Under the pieces are notes generated by a model. It was not told where the DNA came from. It was given only the letters and a program-made list of their open reading frames with translations, and ran no database searches. The position numbers were made by a program, and so were the translations under genes. Positions 7,773-15,326 of a stretch of DNA of 28,913 nucleotides are shown one piece after another. This stretch comes from Hyphomonadaceae bacterium (GTDB lineage: Bacteria; Pseudomonadota; Alphaproteobacteria; Caulobacterales; Hyphomonadaceae): NCBI GenBank assembly GCA_030696545.1, contig JAUYSA010000129.1:1-28913 (forward strand), read 5' to 3'. Numbering within the stretch: the first letter of the stretch is position 1; each line of letters starts with the position of its first letter.

Positions 7773-8861
7773 ATGAGCTTTGGAAAGCGCGGTACGGGCG
7801 AGGGCCATCCTGCCCGCAATCTCCTTCCGCCAACGCCGGTTGAGCCGGCAGGCGACGCGTCCGTGGGACGCATGAAAGTCGCCAACCCGGGCAGCATCGA
7901 CAAGGGCTTCATAGCCCTGGCTCTTGGCGTCGTCATGGTATCGGCCGGCGCCGCCATTGCTGCCCCCTCCGTGCTCGACATGTTCGGCACGCAAGTTCGC
8001 CCGATCGAAACAGTCGTCGCCGGCCTTGATCGCACGCAAGCCAAGGCCGCGCTTGCCCGCGAAGCCTTCCCCGATGGCGAAGGCCGCGCCTTCATGTCAT
8101 CGCTGCAATCGCACTTCCCCACCGACCACGATCAGCTTCTCAACCTGCTCGCCGACGAAGCCCTGAGCGGCGGCGACCGTGACGATCTTCTGCAGAAGCT
8201 CAATCTCTGGTCAGTCGAATTCGTGCCACCGATCCTTCCCGCCATCGGACGCACCGGCGCTGACGGCTTCGATGAACTGCTCAACATCGGCGGCGGCGCT
8301 TTCGATGTCGTCGAAAAAACTGCAGGCTGCACCGCTGACAAGCTCGAAGCCTTCGTCAGCAATCCGGCCAATCTCGCCAAATCCTGGACCTATGGCTCCG
8401 AGAGCTACAAGTTCAGCATGCAGGCCAGCGAGAAACTCGTGAACCTCGCCGCGAAAGGCCGCAACGCCCCGCCGCCTCCTACCGATTTCCGCCCCGAAGA
8501 CGAGGAAGCCCTGATGACGGCGTTCTTCGGCATGATGATGGACGAGCAGTTCACGGGCCTCATCGCCTCCGCCGGCCCGAACGCGAATTTCGGCTCACAG
8601 ACAGAGGCGCTGCGCAGCATCGACATCTGCAAGATGGGCCGCTCAGTCATCTACAAGCTGCGCCGCCTTCCGCATGGCACCAAGGAACGCATCTTCGGCA
8701 TTGGCACGCAGGCGCTCGACCAAATTCCCGCAGACGTCATGAAACAGATGATGTCGGGCAAGGGCGGCTATCCCGGTATTCCGGGCGTCAACGCTCCGCC
8801 GTCTGGCTTCCCCACACACCTGCTCGAAGGTCCGAGCATCGAGGACATGCGGGATATGTAG
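7773..8861 (+). CDS. membrane-anchored hypothetical protein
   Basis: A 362-residue protein that I do not recognise. The first 40 or so residues are hydrophilic and glycine/proline-rich. One hydrophobic segment (KGFIALALGVVMVSAGAAIAA) follows at about residues 45-65 and would anchor the rest in the periplasm. The main domain is helical, with a methionine-rich stretch (MTAFFGMMMDEQFTG) and two cysteines (TAGCTAD, IDICKMG). The C-terminus is glycine/proline-rich. The ATG at 7773 follows GGGGACG; an upstream in-frame TTG at 7731 is less likely. It converges on the TIR gene with six bases between stop codons. Confidence 0.72.
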   Translation: MSFGKRGTGEGHPARNLLPPTPVEPAGDASVGRMKVANPGSIDKGFIALALGVVMVSAGAAIAAPSVLDMFGTQVRPIETVVAGLDRTQAKAALAREAFPDGEGRAFMSSLQSHFPTDHDQLLNLLADEALSGGDRDDLLQKLNLWSVEFVPPILPAIGRTGADGFDELLNIGGGAFDVVEKTAGCTADKLEAFVSNPANLAKSWTYGSESYKFSMQASEKLVNLAAKGRNAPPPPTDFRPEDEEALMTAFFGMMMDEQFTGLIASAGPNANFGSQTEALRSIDICKMGRSVIYKLRRLPHGTKERIFGIGTQALDQIPADVMKQMMSGKGGYPGIPGVNAPPSGFPTHLLEGPSIEDMRDM

Positions 8862-8867
8862 CGGAAG

Positions 8868-10919
8868 CTACTGTCCGGCCGGCGTTGCTGCAGGCTCGAC
8901 CAGTTCGCCATTCGCCCAGCGTCCCGCCGCCAGCACGCTGCCGTCGGGTCCCCACACGACGCCAAGCCCATTGCGCGCGCCGTCGCGCAGCTCACCCTCA
9001 TAACGCTGCCCATTGGCAAACGTCATGACCCCGCGCGCTTGTCCGTTGGCGCTGGTTTCCTGACCGGCAAAACTGTCGCCATTCTTCCAGTAGGTCACGC
9101 CATGGCCAGCCGCGGCATCGGCTGAATGCTCGCCTTCATAGCGCAGGGCGCCTGCCGCATTGCTGGGATTGCTGGCGAAATCATACACGCCCACACCGGA
9201 GCTCTGACCGTTGCGAAGCTCGCCGCGATAGCGGTCGCCCGCATTCGCAGAACCGCCGCTGATCCTGACACCCAGCCCGTTCGGGGCGCCGCCCGATATC
9301 TGCGCCTCATACTGGTCGCCATCAGCCGCCACGATGCTACGCACGCCGGAAGCTGCGGATGCAGCGCTCGCCGCCTCGCGCGCCGCCGCAGCACGCGCAT
9401 TCGCCGAAGACTGCGCCCTGCGCGCCGCTTCAGCCGCCGCCTTGAGATCGCTTGGCACAAGATCAAGACTGAAAGGCGCCGGCTTGTTGAGCTTCACGAT
9501 AGCCGCACGCGCCGCAGAAGCCTGCGCGCCCGTTGGATGCGCGGATAGATAGGATTGATACGCTGCAAGCGTTCCGGCGCGCTCCGCTTCCACCCACGCA
9601 TTCGCATCACCCACGCGCTCCAGCTCGGCGGCCGCGAGCGAATCTGCGCCTGTGCGGATCGGCTGCTGTACTGTGGCTGGCTGTGTTGCGGCCAGCGCGG
9701 CGGCCTGCGCTTGCGCGACGCGCCGGCGATCCGCCTCGGCGGCAGCGTTTGTCGATGTGGTAGCCGCTGCAATGATCGGAGCCTTGGCCTGCCCGCCGCC
9801 CGCAATCTTCTGGATCGCATCAGCAAACGCACGCAGGTCGCGCGGCGCCGCAGTCGCTAGTGGCGGATAGGAACGCTTCCTGTCGCTGGCAAACTTGCGC
9901 GCCGCGCGCACGGTCACATCATCGCCCTTTCCATCAACTGCGCCGTCGTAAAGCTGCAGCGTCGTCAGCCCGCGCTGAATATCCTGTATCGCCTGCGCCC
10001 GCTCAGCACTGAGCGAGACCAGACGGTCGCGCGCGGCCGCGCCCATGGCGCCGGGGGTTGGGCCACCAACGGGGAAGTCATTCAGGTAAGCCTGATATGC
10101 GGCTTCATTGTCAGCGGTAACGGCGTCCACCCAAGCCTGCGCATCCATCACGCGCAGCAACGAGCGCGCGGTCTCCGCCTGGCTCGTACGCGGGAAGTCG
10201 CTGATATAGTCGCGCAGGGCGTTGGTGTCGTCGCGCTTCACGCGCGTCCAGTTCGCCGCAGATTCCTCTGTGTCATCGAACACGATGCTTGCCGTCTCCA
10301 ACGAGACTTCGCCCTCGACGGAAGCGCCCGATGTGGCGACAGCTCCCGGATCGCCCGCGATCTGCGAGCCGCCACTGCGCCAGCCGAACGGATCAGCCAG
10401 CCAGACCCCAGCGCCAGCCGCCACCAGCACTCCGGCTGCAATCAACGGCGCCCACGCGATAGAACGCTTCGGCTCAAGATAGGCAGGCGCCGACGCGACC
10501 CGGCGCGTCACCTGCGGACGGACGGCTCCCGGCAGCCCTGCATAGAGACGAACCGCCGCCATGATCTTGCGCCAGTTGGGATCATCGCGCTCGCCAGACC
10601 AGCGGGCGATATCCATGACCTCGACCTGGTCAAACGGACGCGGCGGCGCCGCCGCATCGATGCGAACCTGAATCAGCTTGTTCTTGTAGAGACCAGTTGC
10701 GGCTTCGGAACGAACATACTCCGAGCCACGGGAGTAACCCGACCACACGACCAGAATCGCTCCGGCCGATCCGAGCTTCAGGTCAATTGCAGCGCGGTTT
10801 TCAGTCGATGGTTCGGATGGGTCCATCCAAACGTCCCAGCCTTCGAATCCAAGCATCTCGCTCAGTCTTCGAACGCTTTCGCGGTCTTCGCGCGCATAGG
10901 CGATATACACGTCCGTCAT
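8868..10919 (-). CDS. TIR domain protein with transmembrane anchor, helical repeats and MORN repeats
   Basis: A 683-residue multidomain protein. Residues 1-125 are a TIR_2-type domain: DVYIAYAREDRESVRRLSEML, GWDVWMD, AILVVWSGYSRGSEYVRSEA. E72 sits where TIR NADases keep the catalytic glutamate. One membrane helix follows at about 153-175. Three copies of a short helical repeat (NW/AWxxA...AYxxYLxxFPxG...AR) lie at about 223-255, 262-300 and 441-474. A segment at 308-347 (QAIQDIQRGLTTLQLYDGAVDG) resembles a peptidoglycan-binding-type helical domain. An Ala-rich coiled region spans 490-525. MORN-like repeats at 533-670 (YRGELRNG, YEGEHSAD, YEGELRDGARNGLG) end the protein. The ATG at 10917-10919 follows GGAAGG; the frame runs open to 11009. 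It may be a signalling or defence protein; no partner gene overlaps it. Confidence 0.85.
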   Translation of the reverse strand: MTDVYIAYAREDRESVRRLSEMLGFEGWDVWMDPSEPSTENRAAIDLKLGSAGAILVVWSGYSRGSEYVRSEAATGLYKNKLIQVRIDAAAPPRPFDQVEVMDIARWSGERDDPNWRKIMAAVRLYAGLPGAVRPQVTRRVASAPAYLEPKRSIAWAPLIAAGVLVAAGAGVWLADPFGWRSGGSQIAGDPGAVATSGASVEGEVSLETASIVFDDTEESAANWTRVKRDDTNALRDYISDFPRTSQAETARSLLRVMDAQAWVDAVTADNEAAYQAYLNDFPVGGPTPGAMGAAARDRLVSLSAERAQAIQDIQRGLTTLQLYDGAVDGKGDDVTVRAARKFASDRKRSYPPLATAAPRDLRAFADAIQKIAGGGQAKAPIIAAATTSTNAAAEADRRRVAQAQAAALAATQPATVQQPIRTGADSLAAAELERVGDANAWVEAERAGTLAAYQSYLSAHPTGAQASAARAAIVKLNKPAPFSLDLVPSDLKAAAEAARRAQSSANARAAAAREAASAASAASGVRSIVAADGDQYEAQISGGAPNGLGVRISGGSANAGDRYRGELRNGQSSGVGVYDFASNPSNAAGALRYEGEHSADAAAGHGVTYWKNGDSFAGQETSANGQARGVMTFANGQRYEGELRDGARNGLGVVWGPDGSVLAAGRWANGELVEPAATPAGQ

Positions 10920-11089
10920 GGCTGCCCTTCCAGGGCGCCCCCGCCACGCCTCTGCATAACAGTTCGCTTGGACCTTGGGGAGATGGCGCGACAACCTGCA
11001 ATCGCACATCGCCAGTTAAGTGCGCGTCTTGCGCACATGATCGCGCACCGCGCGACTTTCTCCCAGCCCCCGCTGGCGCCCTGCATGGC

Positions 11090-12415
11090 CTAGTTCCCCT
11101 CGGTTCCCGTCTTCTCCGCCGGGAAGAACACCGCAATCGTCGAACCGCCGCCCTCGCGGCTCTCGATATCGAGCCGCCCGCCATGAAGCTCGGCAAACGC
11201 CCTAACCACCGAAAGGCCCAGCCCCGCGCCCTTCTGGCGCTTGCCCGCTTCGCCTTGTTCAAACGTCCGCGACAACCGCGTCAGCTCCTCGGGGCTGATC
11301 CCCGCTCCGGTATCCGAAACCGCCAGCAGCGATCCGCCCGGCGCATCCAGGGCCGCGACCTCAACCCGCCCACCGGCCGGCGTGAACTTCAGCGCGTTGG
11401 AGATCAGGTTCAGCGCAATCTGCCGCACCGCCTTTGAGTCAGCGAACGCCTCGACATCGTCCGGCCCGGTCAGCTCAAGACCGATGCCTTTGCGTGCCGC
11501 CTCGTCGCCCATGAAATGGACCGCCTCGGAGGCAAGGTCCGTCAGGCTCACAAGGTCCGCATATATCTCGTACCGGCCTGCCTCGATCCGCGCGAGATCC
11601 AGCACATCGTCGACGATCAGCGTCAGGTTCTGACCGCCTTCATGGATCAACGCCGCATATTCCTGGTAGCGCTCGGACAGCGGGCCAAACACGGCGTTCC
11701 GCATCATCTCGGCGAAACCCACGATCGCATTCAGCGGCGTCCGCAACTCATGGCTGGTCTGCGCGAAGAATGTCGTGCGCGCCTCAAGCCGCTCGCGTGC
11801 GCCCTCGGCTTCGGCCTGCGCCGCTTCCGCTGCAACAGTCGCCTCCTGCAGCCTGGTTTCCATCTGCTTGATCTTCGACACCGTCAGCGGATCGGGAACC
11901 GAAGCCCCCACCGTTCGGATTTTCGCAAAGACCGGCGGCGGGCGTTTTGGCTGGGCCGAAACAGCCGTAACGGCGATCACGCCAATCAGCACCACGCCTG
12001 CAACGCCATAACCCATGGCAATTACGGCGGCGTCATATTCGTGAAGCCAGGATACACCCGAATTTGCAACGATCGCGAAGATCAGCCCGAGCAGCGCAAA
12101 GCCCGCGATCTCTTTCGTCAGCCGCGCGCTGCCAGACATCCATGCGACCGCTACGGCAACCGCGTAAAGCACGACCATCGCGGTCGCCCCACCCGTGCTC
12201 GCCGCGCCCAGCGTGGCAAAACCGATCCAGAGCCCCGACTCAATCTCGGCAATTCGCGCCTCGGTTGTCGAGCCGCGCATGAACATTCCAACGAGTGGAG
12301 GCAGAATAGCGCATGTAAAGATGGTGGTGCTGGCCCAGATTGGCACGCCAAGAAAGACGCCCCAGGCTCCCGCCAGCGTCGCAAGTCCCAACCATATGGC
12401 GCGCGGAGCCGTCAT
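11090..12415 (-). CDS. membrane sensor histidine kinase (DivJ/PleC-like)
   Basis: A 441-residue kinase. About six hydrophobic segments fill residues 8-152. A linker with coiled-coil character (QMETRLQEATVAAEAAQAEAEGARERLEART) leads to the dimerisation domain with the phosphorylated histidine H222 in FFAQTSHELRTPLNAIVGFAEMM. The segment GPLSERYQEYAALIHEGGQNLTLIVDDVLDLARIEAG closely follows the alphaproteobacterial DivJ/PleC group. The ATPase domain shows an N-box at 336-345 (NLISNALKFT), a G1 box (DTGAG, 368-372) and a G2 box (GAGLGLS, 396-402). No response regulator is adjacent, so it is an orphan kinase here. It is unlikely to be PhoR: it is far from the pst genes and lacks a PAS domain. Confidence 0.9.
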   Translation of the reverse strand: MTAPRAIWLGLATLAGAWGVFLGVPIWASTTIFTCAILPPLVGMFMRGSTTEARIAEIESGLWIGFATLGAASTGGATAMVVLYAVAVAVAWMSGSARLTKEIAGFALLGLIFAIVANSGVSWLHEYDAAVIAMGYGVAGVVLIGVIAVTAVSAQPKRPPPVFAKIRTVGASVPDPLTVSKIKQMETRLQEATVAAEAAQAEAEGARERLEARTTFFAQTSHELRTPLNAIVGFAEMMRNAVFGPLSERYQEYAALIHEGGQNLTLIVDDVLDLARIEAGRYEIYADLVSLTDLASEAVHFMGDEAARKGIGLELTGPDDVEAFADSKAVRQIALNLISNALKFTPAGGRVEVAALDAPGGSLLAVSDTGAGISPEELTRLSRTFEQGEAGKRQKGAGLGLSVVRAFAELHGGRLDIESREGGGSTIAVFFPAEKTGTEGN

Positions 12416-12586
12416 TTAAGACGATCGTTCCGCAGTCGCTTACTTGTAGGCTGCAGTTCCATCGCGCATCCTAACTGCGTGTAAATGACTCACCTCGCAA
12501 TCTGCATTTGCAAGCACATTGCGGGCCGCGTCTGCTAGGTTGCAGACAGTCCCCTAAGACCCATGACGTCCTAGTCGGAGGTTCCC

Positions 12587-13624
12587 ATGCGTTCCGAACT
12601 CAAGTTTTGCGCCGCCATCCTCGCCCTGGCTGCCATCGCGGCTCCCGCGGCAATGGGTCAGTCTCCATCAAGTCCAACGCCGGACAAGCGAATGTTGCCC
12701 TCATCGGCCGCCGCTTATGGTGAATACCAGGGCGAAGTCTCGACCATCATGTCCAAGGAACTCGGCAGCGCCGCCGAACTGGACAAGGCCCTGAACACCT
12801 TCGGCGCCCCAAACCCGAACCAGCTCTCGTCCGGCTGGATTGCCTACTCGGCCATCCTCGCGGCTCAGAACAAGGAATTCGTCGACGCCGTCCGCGACAT
12901 CGACAGCTATTATGGCCGCGAGCGCGTCATGACCGGCATGCGCAACGATGTCGGCTACGCCCGCACGCTGAAAGGCGGCGAAGCTGCCCTCCAGTCGGCC
13001 CTCGCCGTCAACTCCCGCGACTCCAGCCGCATCTCCAGCGCCGGCGCTTTCGTGAAAGAGCAGTCCTACAAGCTCCAGAAAGTCACCTGGGGCAAATCCA
13101 AGGTCAAAGACGCCAACGGCAGCGTGAAATCCCTCTCGGTCGCCGCCAAGGCCGCCCGCCCGGTGACGGATGCCGCCGAGAAAGTCTTCTCGGGCCCCGA
13201 TCTCAACACCATGCTCGCCAGCGTCGCCGCCTCGCCCTCGAATGCCGGCTCCGTCTGGGACAAGGTCTCGGTGTTCGCCGCCAGCGCGCCGGGCAATGCC
13301 TTCTCGGCCATCTCACCAGTCGCCGCTGCTTCGTCCGCGCTGAAGGTCGATCCCAAATACAACGGCACGGCCAACCGCATGGTCACGCTCGCCGCCTTCC
13401 ACGCGATCGAAGCCGACAAGACCAACACGAACGACGTGAAGGCCGCGATGAACGACAGCATGTCGGTGGCCTGCCTTGAAGAAGCGCAGATGCAGCTCTT
13501 CTCCTGCGTCTCCGCCGCTCACGTCCGCTCGGACCTCACCTTCTGCCTCGCGCGCCACGGCCTGAAACTGCCGGGCGAAGATGTTCGCTCCATGGGCGGC
13601 TGCTTCTCGGAAATCGCGAAGTAA
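12587..13624 (+). CDS. secreted protein of unknown function
   Basis: A 345-residue protein with a Sec signal peptide (FCAAILALAAIAAPAAMG, cleaved near residue 24). The mature part is alanine- and serine-rich and mostly helical. A C-terminal section carries four cysteines (SVACLEE, LFSCVSA, TFCLARHG, GGCFSE), suggesting two disulfides. I do not recognise the family. The ATG at 12587 has a good CGGAGG ribosome binding site five bases upstream. A strong terminator follows 22 bases after the stop, so this is a single-gene unit. Highly biased GC-rich codon use suggests good expression. Confidence 0.8.
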   Translation: MRSELKFCAAILALAAIAAPAAMGQSPSSPTPDKRMLPSSAAAYGEYQGEVSTIMSKELGSAAELDKALNTFGAPNPNQLSSGWIAYSAILAAQNKEFVDAVRDIDSYYGRERVMTGMRNDVGYARTLKGGEAALQSALAVNSRDSSRISSAGAFVKEQSYKLQKVTWGKSKVKDANGSVKSLSVAAKAARPVTDAAEKVFSGPDLNTMLASVAASPSNAGSVWDKVSVFAASAPGNAFSAISPVAAASSALKVDPKYNGTANRMVTLAAFHAIEADKTNTNDVKAAMNDSMSVACLEEAQMQLFSCVSAAHVRSDLTFCLARHGLKLPGEDVRSMGGCFSEIAK

Positions 13625-13646
13625 CAACACCGGCTCGAACAGCCCG

Positions 13647-13680
13647 AAACGCCCCGGCCGCAAGCCGGGGCGTTTTCGTT
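13647..13680 (+). terminator. Rho-independent terminator
   Basis: A nine-base perfect stem (CGCCCCGGC at 13650-13658 and GCCGGGGCG at 13664-13672) with a five-base loop is followed by TTTTCGTTT. Three A-T pairs extend the stem. It closes the transcript of the secreted protein gene that ends at 13624. Confidence 0.9.
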
Positions 13681-13753
13681 TGCCCGTTTCGCTGCACGCC
13701 TTCCTGTGAGGGCCGCCCTTGCATCATCAACCGCGCCACGTCATGTCACCCGC

Positions 13754-14173
13754 ATGAGTGTCTCCGGCCAGGCCAACCAGCTGCGTGAAGACTTTGCCTT
13801 CCTTGGCGACTGGGAAGCGCGCTTCACGCATCTCATCGACCTGGGCAAGGCGCTGCCAGCGCTTGAACCCTCAGAATACAACGACGCAAACAAGGTCCGC
13901 GGCTGCTCCAGCCAGGTCTGGCTGGCCCCCGCCCCCTCGACCATCTCCCCCGGCGCCATCCACCTGCGCGGCGCCTCGGACGCCGCAATCGTCGCCGGAC
14001 TCGTCGCCGTGATCGTCCACCTCTTCTCCGACCAGCAGCCCGCAGACATCCTGGCCTTCGATGCCCCCGCCTTTTTCAAGGAGATCGGCGTCGCCGACGC
14101 GCTCACACCGCAACGCTCCAACGGCCTCGCCTCGATGATCGCCCGCATCCGCAGTCTCGCGGCAGCCGCCTAG
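13754..14173 (+). CDS. sufE: SufE-like Fe-S cluster assembly protein
   Basis: A 139-residue protein matching SufE. It accepts persulfide sulfur from a SufS/CsdA cysteine desulfurase on its conserved cysteine and passes it to the cluster scaffold. The diagnostic segment NKVRGCSSQVWL carries that cysteine at C51. Upstream are FAFLGDWEARFTHLIDLGKALP and EYNDANKV; downstream is VAVIVHLFSDQQPADILAFD. The ATG at 13754 gives the usual length; an in-frame GTG at 13706 would add 16 unrelated residues. No suf operon is nearby. Its stop shares a CTAG with the stop of the convergent DUF6456 gene. Confidence 0.92.
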   Translation: MSVSGQANQLREDFAFLGDWEARFTHLIDLGKALPALEPSEYNDANKVRGCSSQVWLAPAPSTISPGAIHLRGASDAAIVAGLVAVIVHLFSDQQPADILAFDAPAFFKEIGVADALTPQRSNGLASMIARIRSLAAAA

Positions 14174-14871
14174 CTGTCATAGGCCAGCGCGACCGCCTCC
14201 AGCGCCTCCGCCACCGCCGGCCTGACATCGCGCTGCGCCAGCCCAAAGCGCGCCTGTAGAGTCCTCAGCGAAACTGCATCCACACACACCGCCCACGCCA
14301 ACTTCCAAACATCCTTGCCCACCAGCCCGCTCACACGCCGCAATCGCTTTGCCGCTTGCGCTGCCCCGCCAGCAAAGCCGCCGCCCACGCCGCTCCGCCT
14401 CTGGCGATCGACCGGCCCGCTATCCCAGTCCATCGTCAGGCCCTTGCTTGTGTCGCGCCGCTCCGCATCCGCAATCAACCTCAGCCCGGCATTCACATGG
14501 CGCATCGTCAGCGGCCCTTGCCCCTTGCGTGCCGCCGTCGCCAGCGCCGCGAACCCAGTTCCGGTTGAACGCGCGGCATCCCGCCGGCCTGCCGCAATGA
14601 AAGCCCACGGCTCGATCGGCGGCGGCGCCTCCACACGAACATCCGTCAGCACGCGAACATCCTCGCCCGCCGCCGCAATCCTGCCCTCCGCGACCAGCCG
14701 CTTCACCTCGGAATCCTCGAGCAGGAAGCGCGTGCGCAGCCTACGGTCGGTTCCGCGCATCACGCCCCATCCGGCCTTCAGCCGCACAAGCTGCCGCCCG
14801 CTGATCGCCAGCGCCCGCATCGCGCTCTCGATATAATCCGCGCGATCCGCCCCTGCTTCGACTTCGCTCAT
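14170..14871 (-). CDS. DUF6456 domain protein
   Basis: A 233-residue soluble protein. Residues 105-140 (AALATAARKGQGPLTMRHVNAGLRLIADAERRD, then LTMDWDSGPVD) match the DUF6456 signature of alphaproteobacteria. The C-terminal part (VGKDVWKLAWAVCVDAVSLRTLQARFGLAQRDVRPAVAEALEAVALAY) looks like a helix-turn-helix domain. A DNA-related role is inferred, not known. Its ATG overlaps the TGA of the upstream DnaA-like gene as ATGA at 14868-14871, which implies translational coupling. The frame extends further upstream, but that part is antisense-like, glycine/arginine-rich and lies inside the upstream gene. Confidence 0.85.
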   Translation of the reverse strand: MSEVEAGADRADYIESAMRALAISGRQLVRLKAGWGVMRGTDRRLRTRFLLEDSEVKRLVAEGRIAAAGEDVRVLTDVRVEAPPPIEPWAFIAAGRRDAARSTGTGFAALATAARKGQGPLTMRHVNAGLRLIADAERRDTSKGLTMDWDSGPVDRQRRSGVGGGFAGGAAQAAKRLRRVSGLVGKDVWKLAWAVCVDAVSLRTLQARFGLAQRDVRPAVAEALEAVALAYDS

Positions 14872-15194
14872 GCCGACACCGGCGCGCGGGCGACTGATGC
14901 CTCCAGCGCGTCCATCCATCGGTCGAAGCCGGGATTCTCCCGCCGCTCCTCCATTACCCTGCACGCATGGCGCACGGTCGAGCGGTCGCGCCCAAACGCG
15001 CGCGCCACCCGGCCAAGGCTCATCCCGAATCCCACGCTGGCGAGGTACATCGCCACCTGCCGCGCGAAGGCGACGCGAATCTCGCGTCCGCCGCCCGCCA
15101 CCGCGTCTGCCCGCGCGCCGCACGCTCCCGCCGCCACCGCCACGGCGATGCACGCGCGGGCCTGATCTTCCCTCATCTGTTTAACGAGATCCAA
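14868..15194 (-). CDS. DnaA domain-IV-like helix-turn-helix protein
   Basis: A protein of about 108 residues that consists mainly of a DnaA C-terminal-type DNA-binding domain: ARQVAMYLASVGFGMSLGRVARAFGRDRSTVRHACRVMEE at about residues 44-83. GRDRSTVRHA corresponds to the GRDHSTV motif by which DnaA reads its box. There is no ATPase domain, so it cannot initiate replication by itself. It could bind DnaA boxes as a regulator (inference). I prefer a TTG start at 15192-15194 because AGGAGG lies six bases upstream; an ATG at 15176 or a TTG at 15224 are alternatives. It is coupled to the DUF6456 gene. The transposon has inserted about 60 bases upstream of its start. Confidence 0.82.
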   Translation of the reverse strand: MDLVKQMREDQARACIAVAVAAGACGARADAVAGGGREIRVAFARQVAMYLASVGFGMSLGRVARAFGRDRSTVRHACRVMEERRENPGFDRWMDALEASVARAPVSA

Positions 15195-15246
15195 CTCCAA
15201 CCTCCTCGTCTCCTGAGCCCGCAATATGAGGCCGGAATCCGGGGTG

Positions 15247-15262
15247 TAGGATAACTTTCCTA
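15247..15262. promoter_or_regulatory. TAGGA-N6-TCCTA dyad at the left transposon junction
   Basis: TAGGA (15247-15251), six bases, TCCTA (15258-15262). The left half and spacer are host or target-duplication sequence. The last four bases are the first four of the transposon end, which happens to begin CCTA, so the dyad is rebuilt by the insertion. It lies about 50 bases upstream of the DnaA-like gene and could still act on it. Confidence 0.5.
15251..15258. repeat. 8-bp target site duplication (left copy)
   Basis: ATAACTTT lies directly outside the left inverted end. The identical octamer lies directly outside the right end at 18862-18869. Eight bases is the duplication size known for IS1595-family insertions. 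Confidence 0.92.
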
Positions 15263-15282
15263 ATTATGCACTTGACGAAAGT
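15259..15282. repeat. transposon left inverted repeat
   Basis: This 24-base end is identical, in reverse complement, to 18838-18861. It begins CCTAATTATGCACTTG. Similarity stops abruptly after GAAAGT, where the inner sequences differ. Confidence 0.93.
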
Positions 15283-15326
15283 TGGAGTTGGGCCTATCTA
15301 TATGTGGACAGGCCAAGAGACCGACA

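Noticed and set aside
7139..8122. 327-codon minus-strand frame across two genes
   Set aside because: It is antisense to the end of one envelope protein gene and the start of the next, with His/Arg/Asp-rich antisense-like composition and no domain.
11090..12415. The histidine kinase as PhoR for the pst operon
   Set aside because: It has no PAS domain, sits 7 kb away on the other strand and has DivJ/PleC-type sequence around the phosphorylated histidine.
11516..12484. 322-codon plus-strand frame over the histidine kinase
   Set aside because: It is antisense to a kinase with all catalytic boxes; the translation is rich in Arg, His and Gly with no motif.
14872..15153. N-terminal extension of the DUF6456 gene
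   Set aside because: The added residues are Gly/Arg-rich and overlap the upstream DnaA-like gene; the ATG at 14871 in the ATGA overlap is the natural start.
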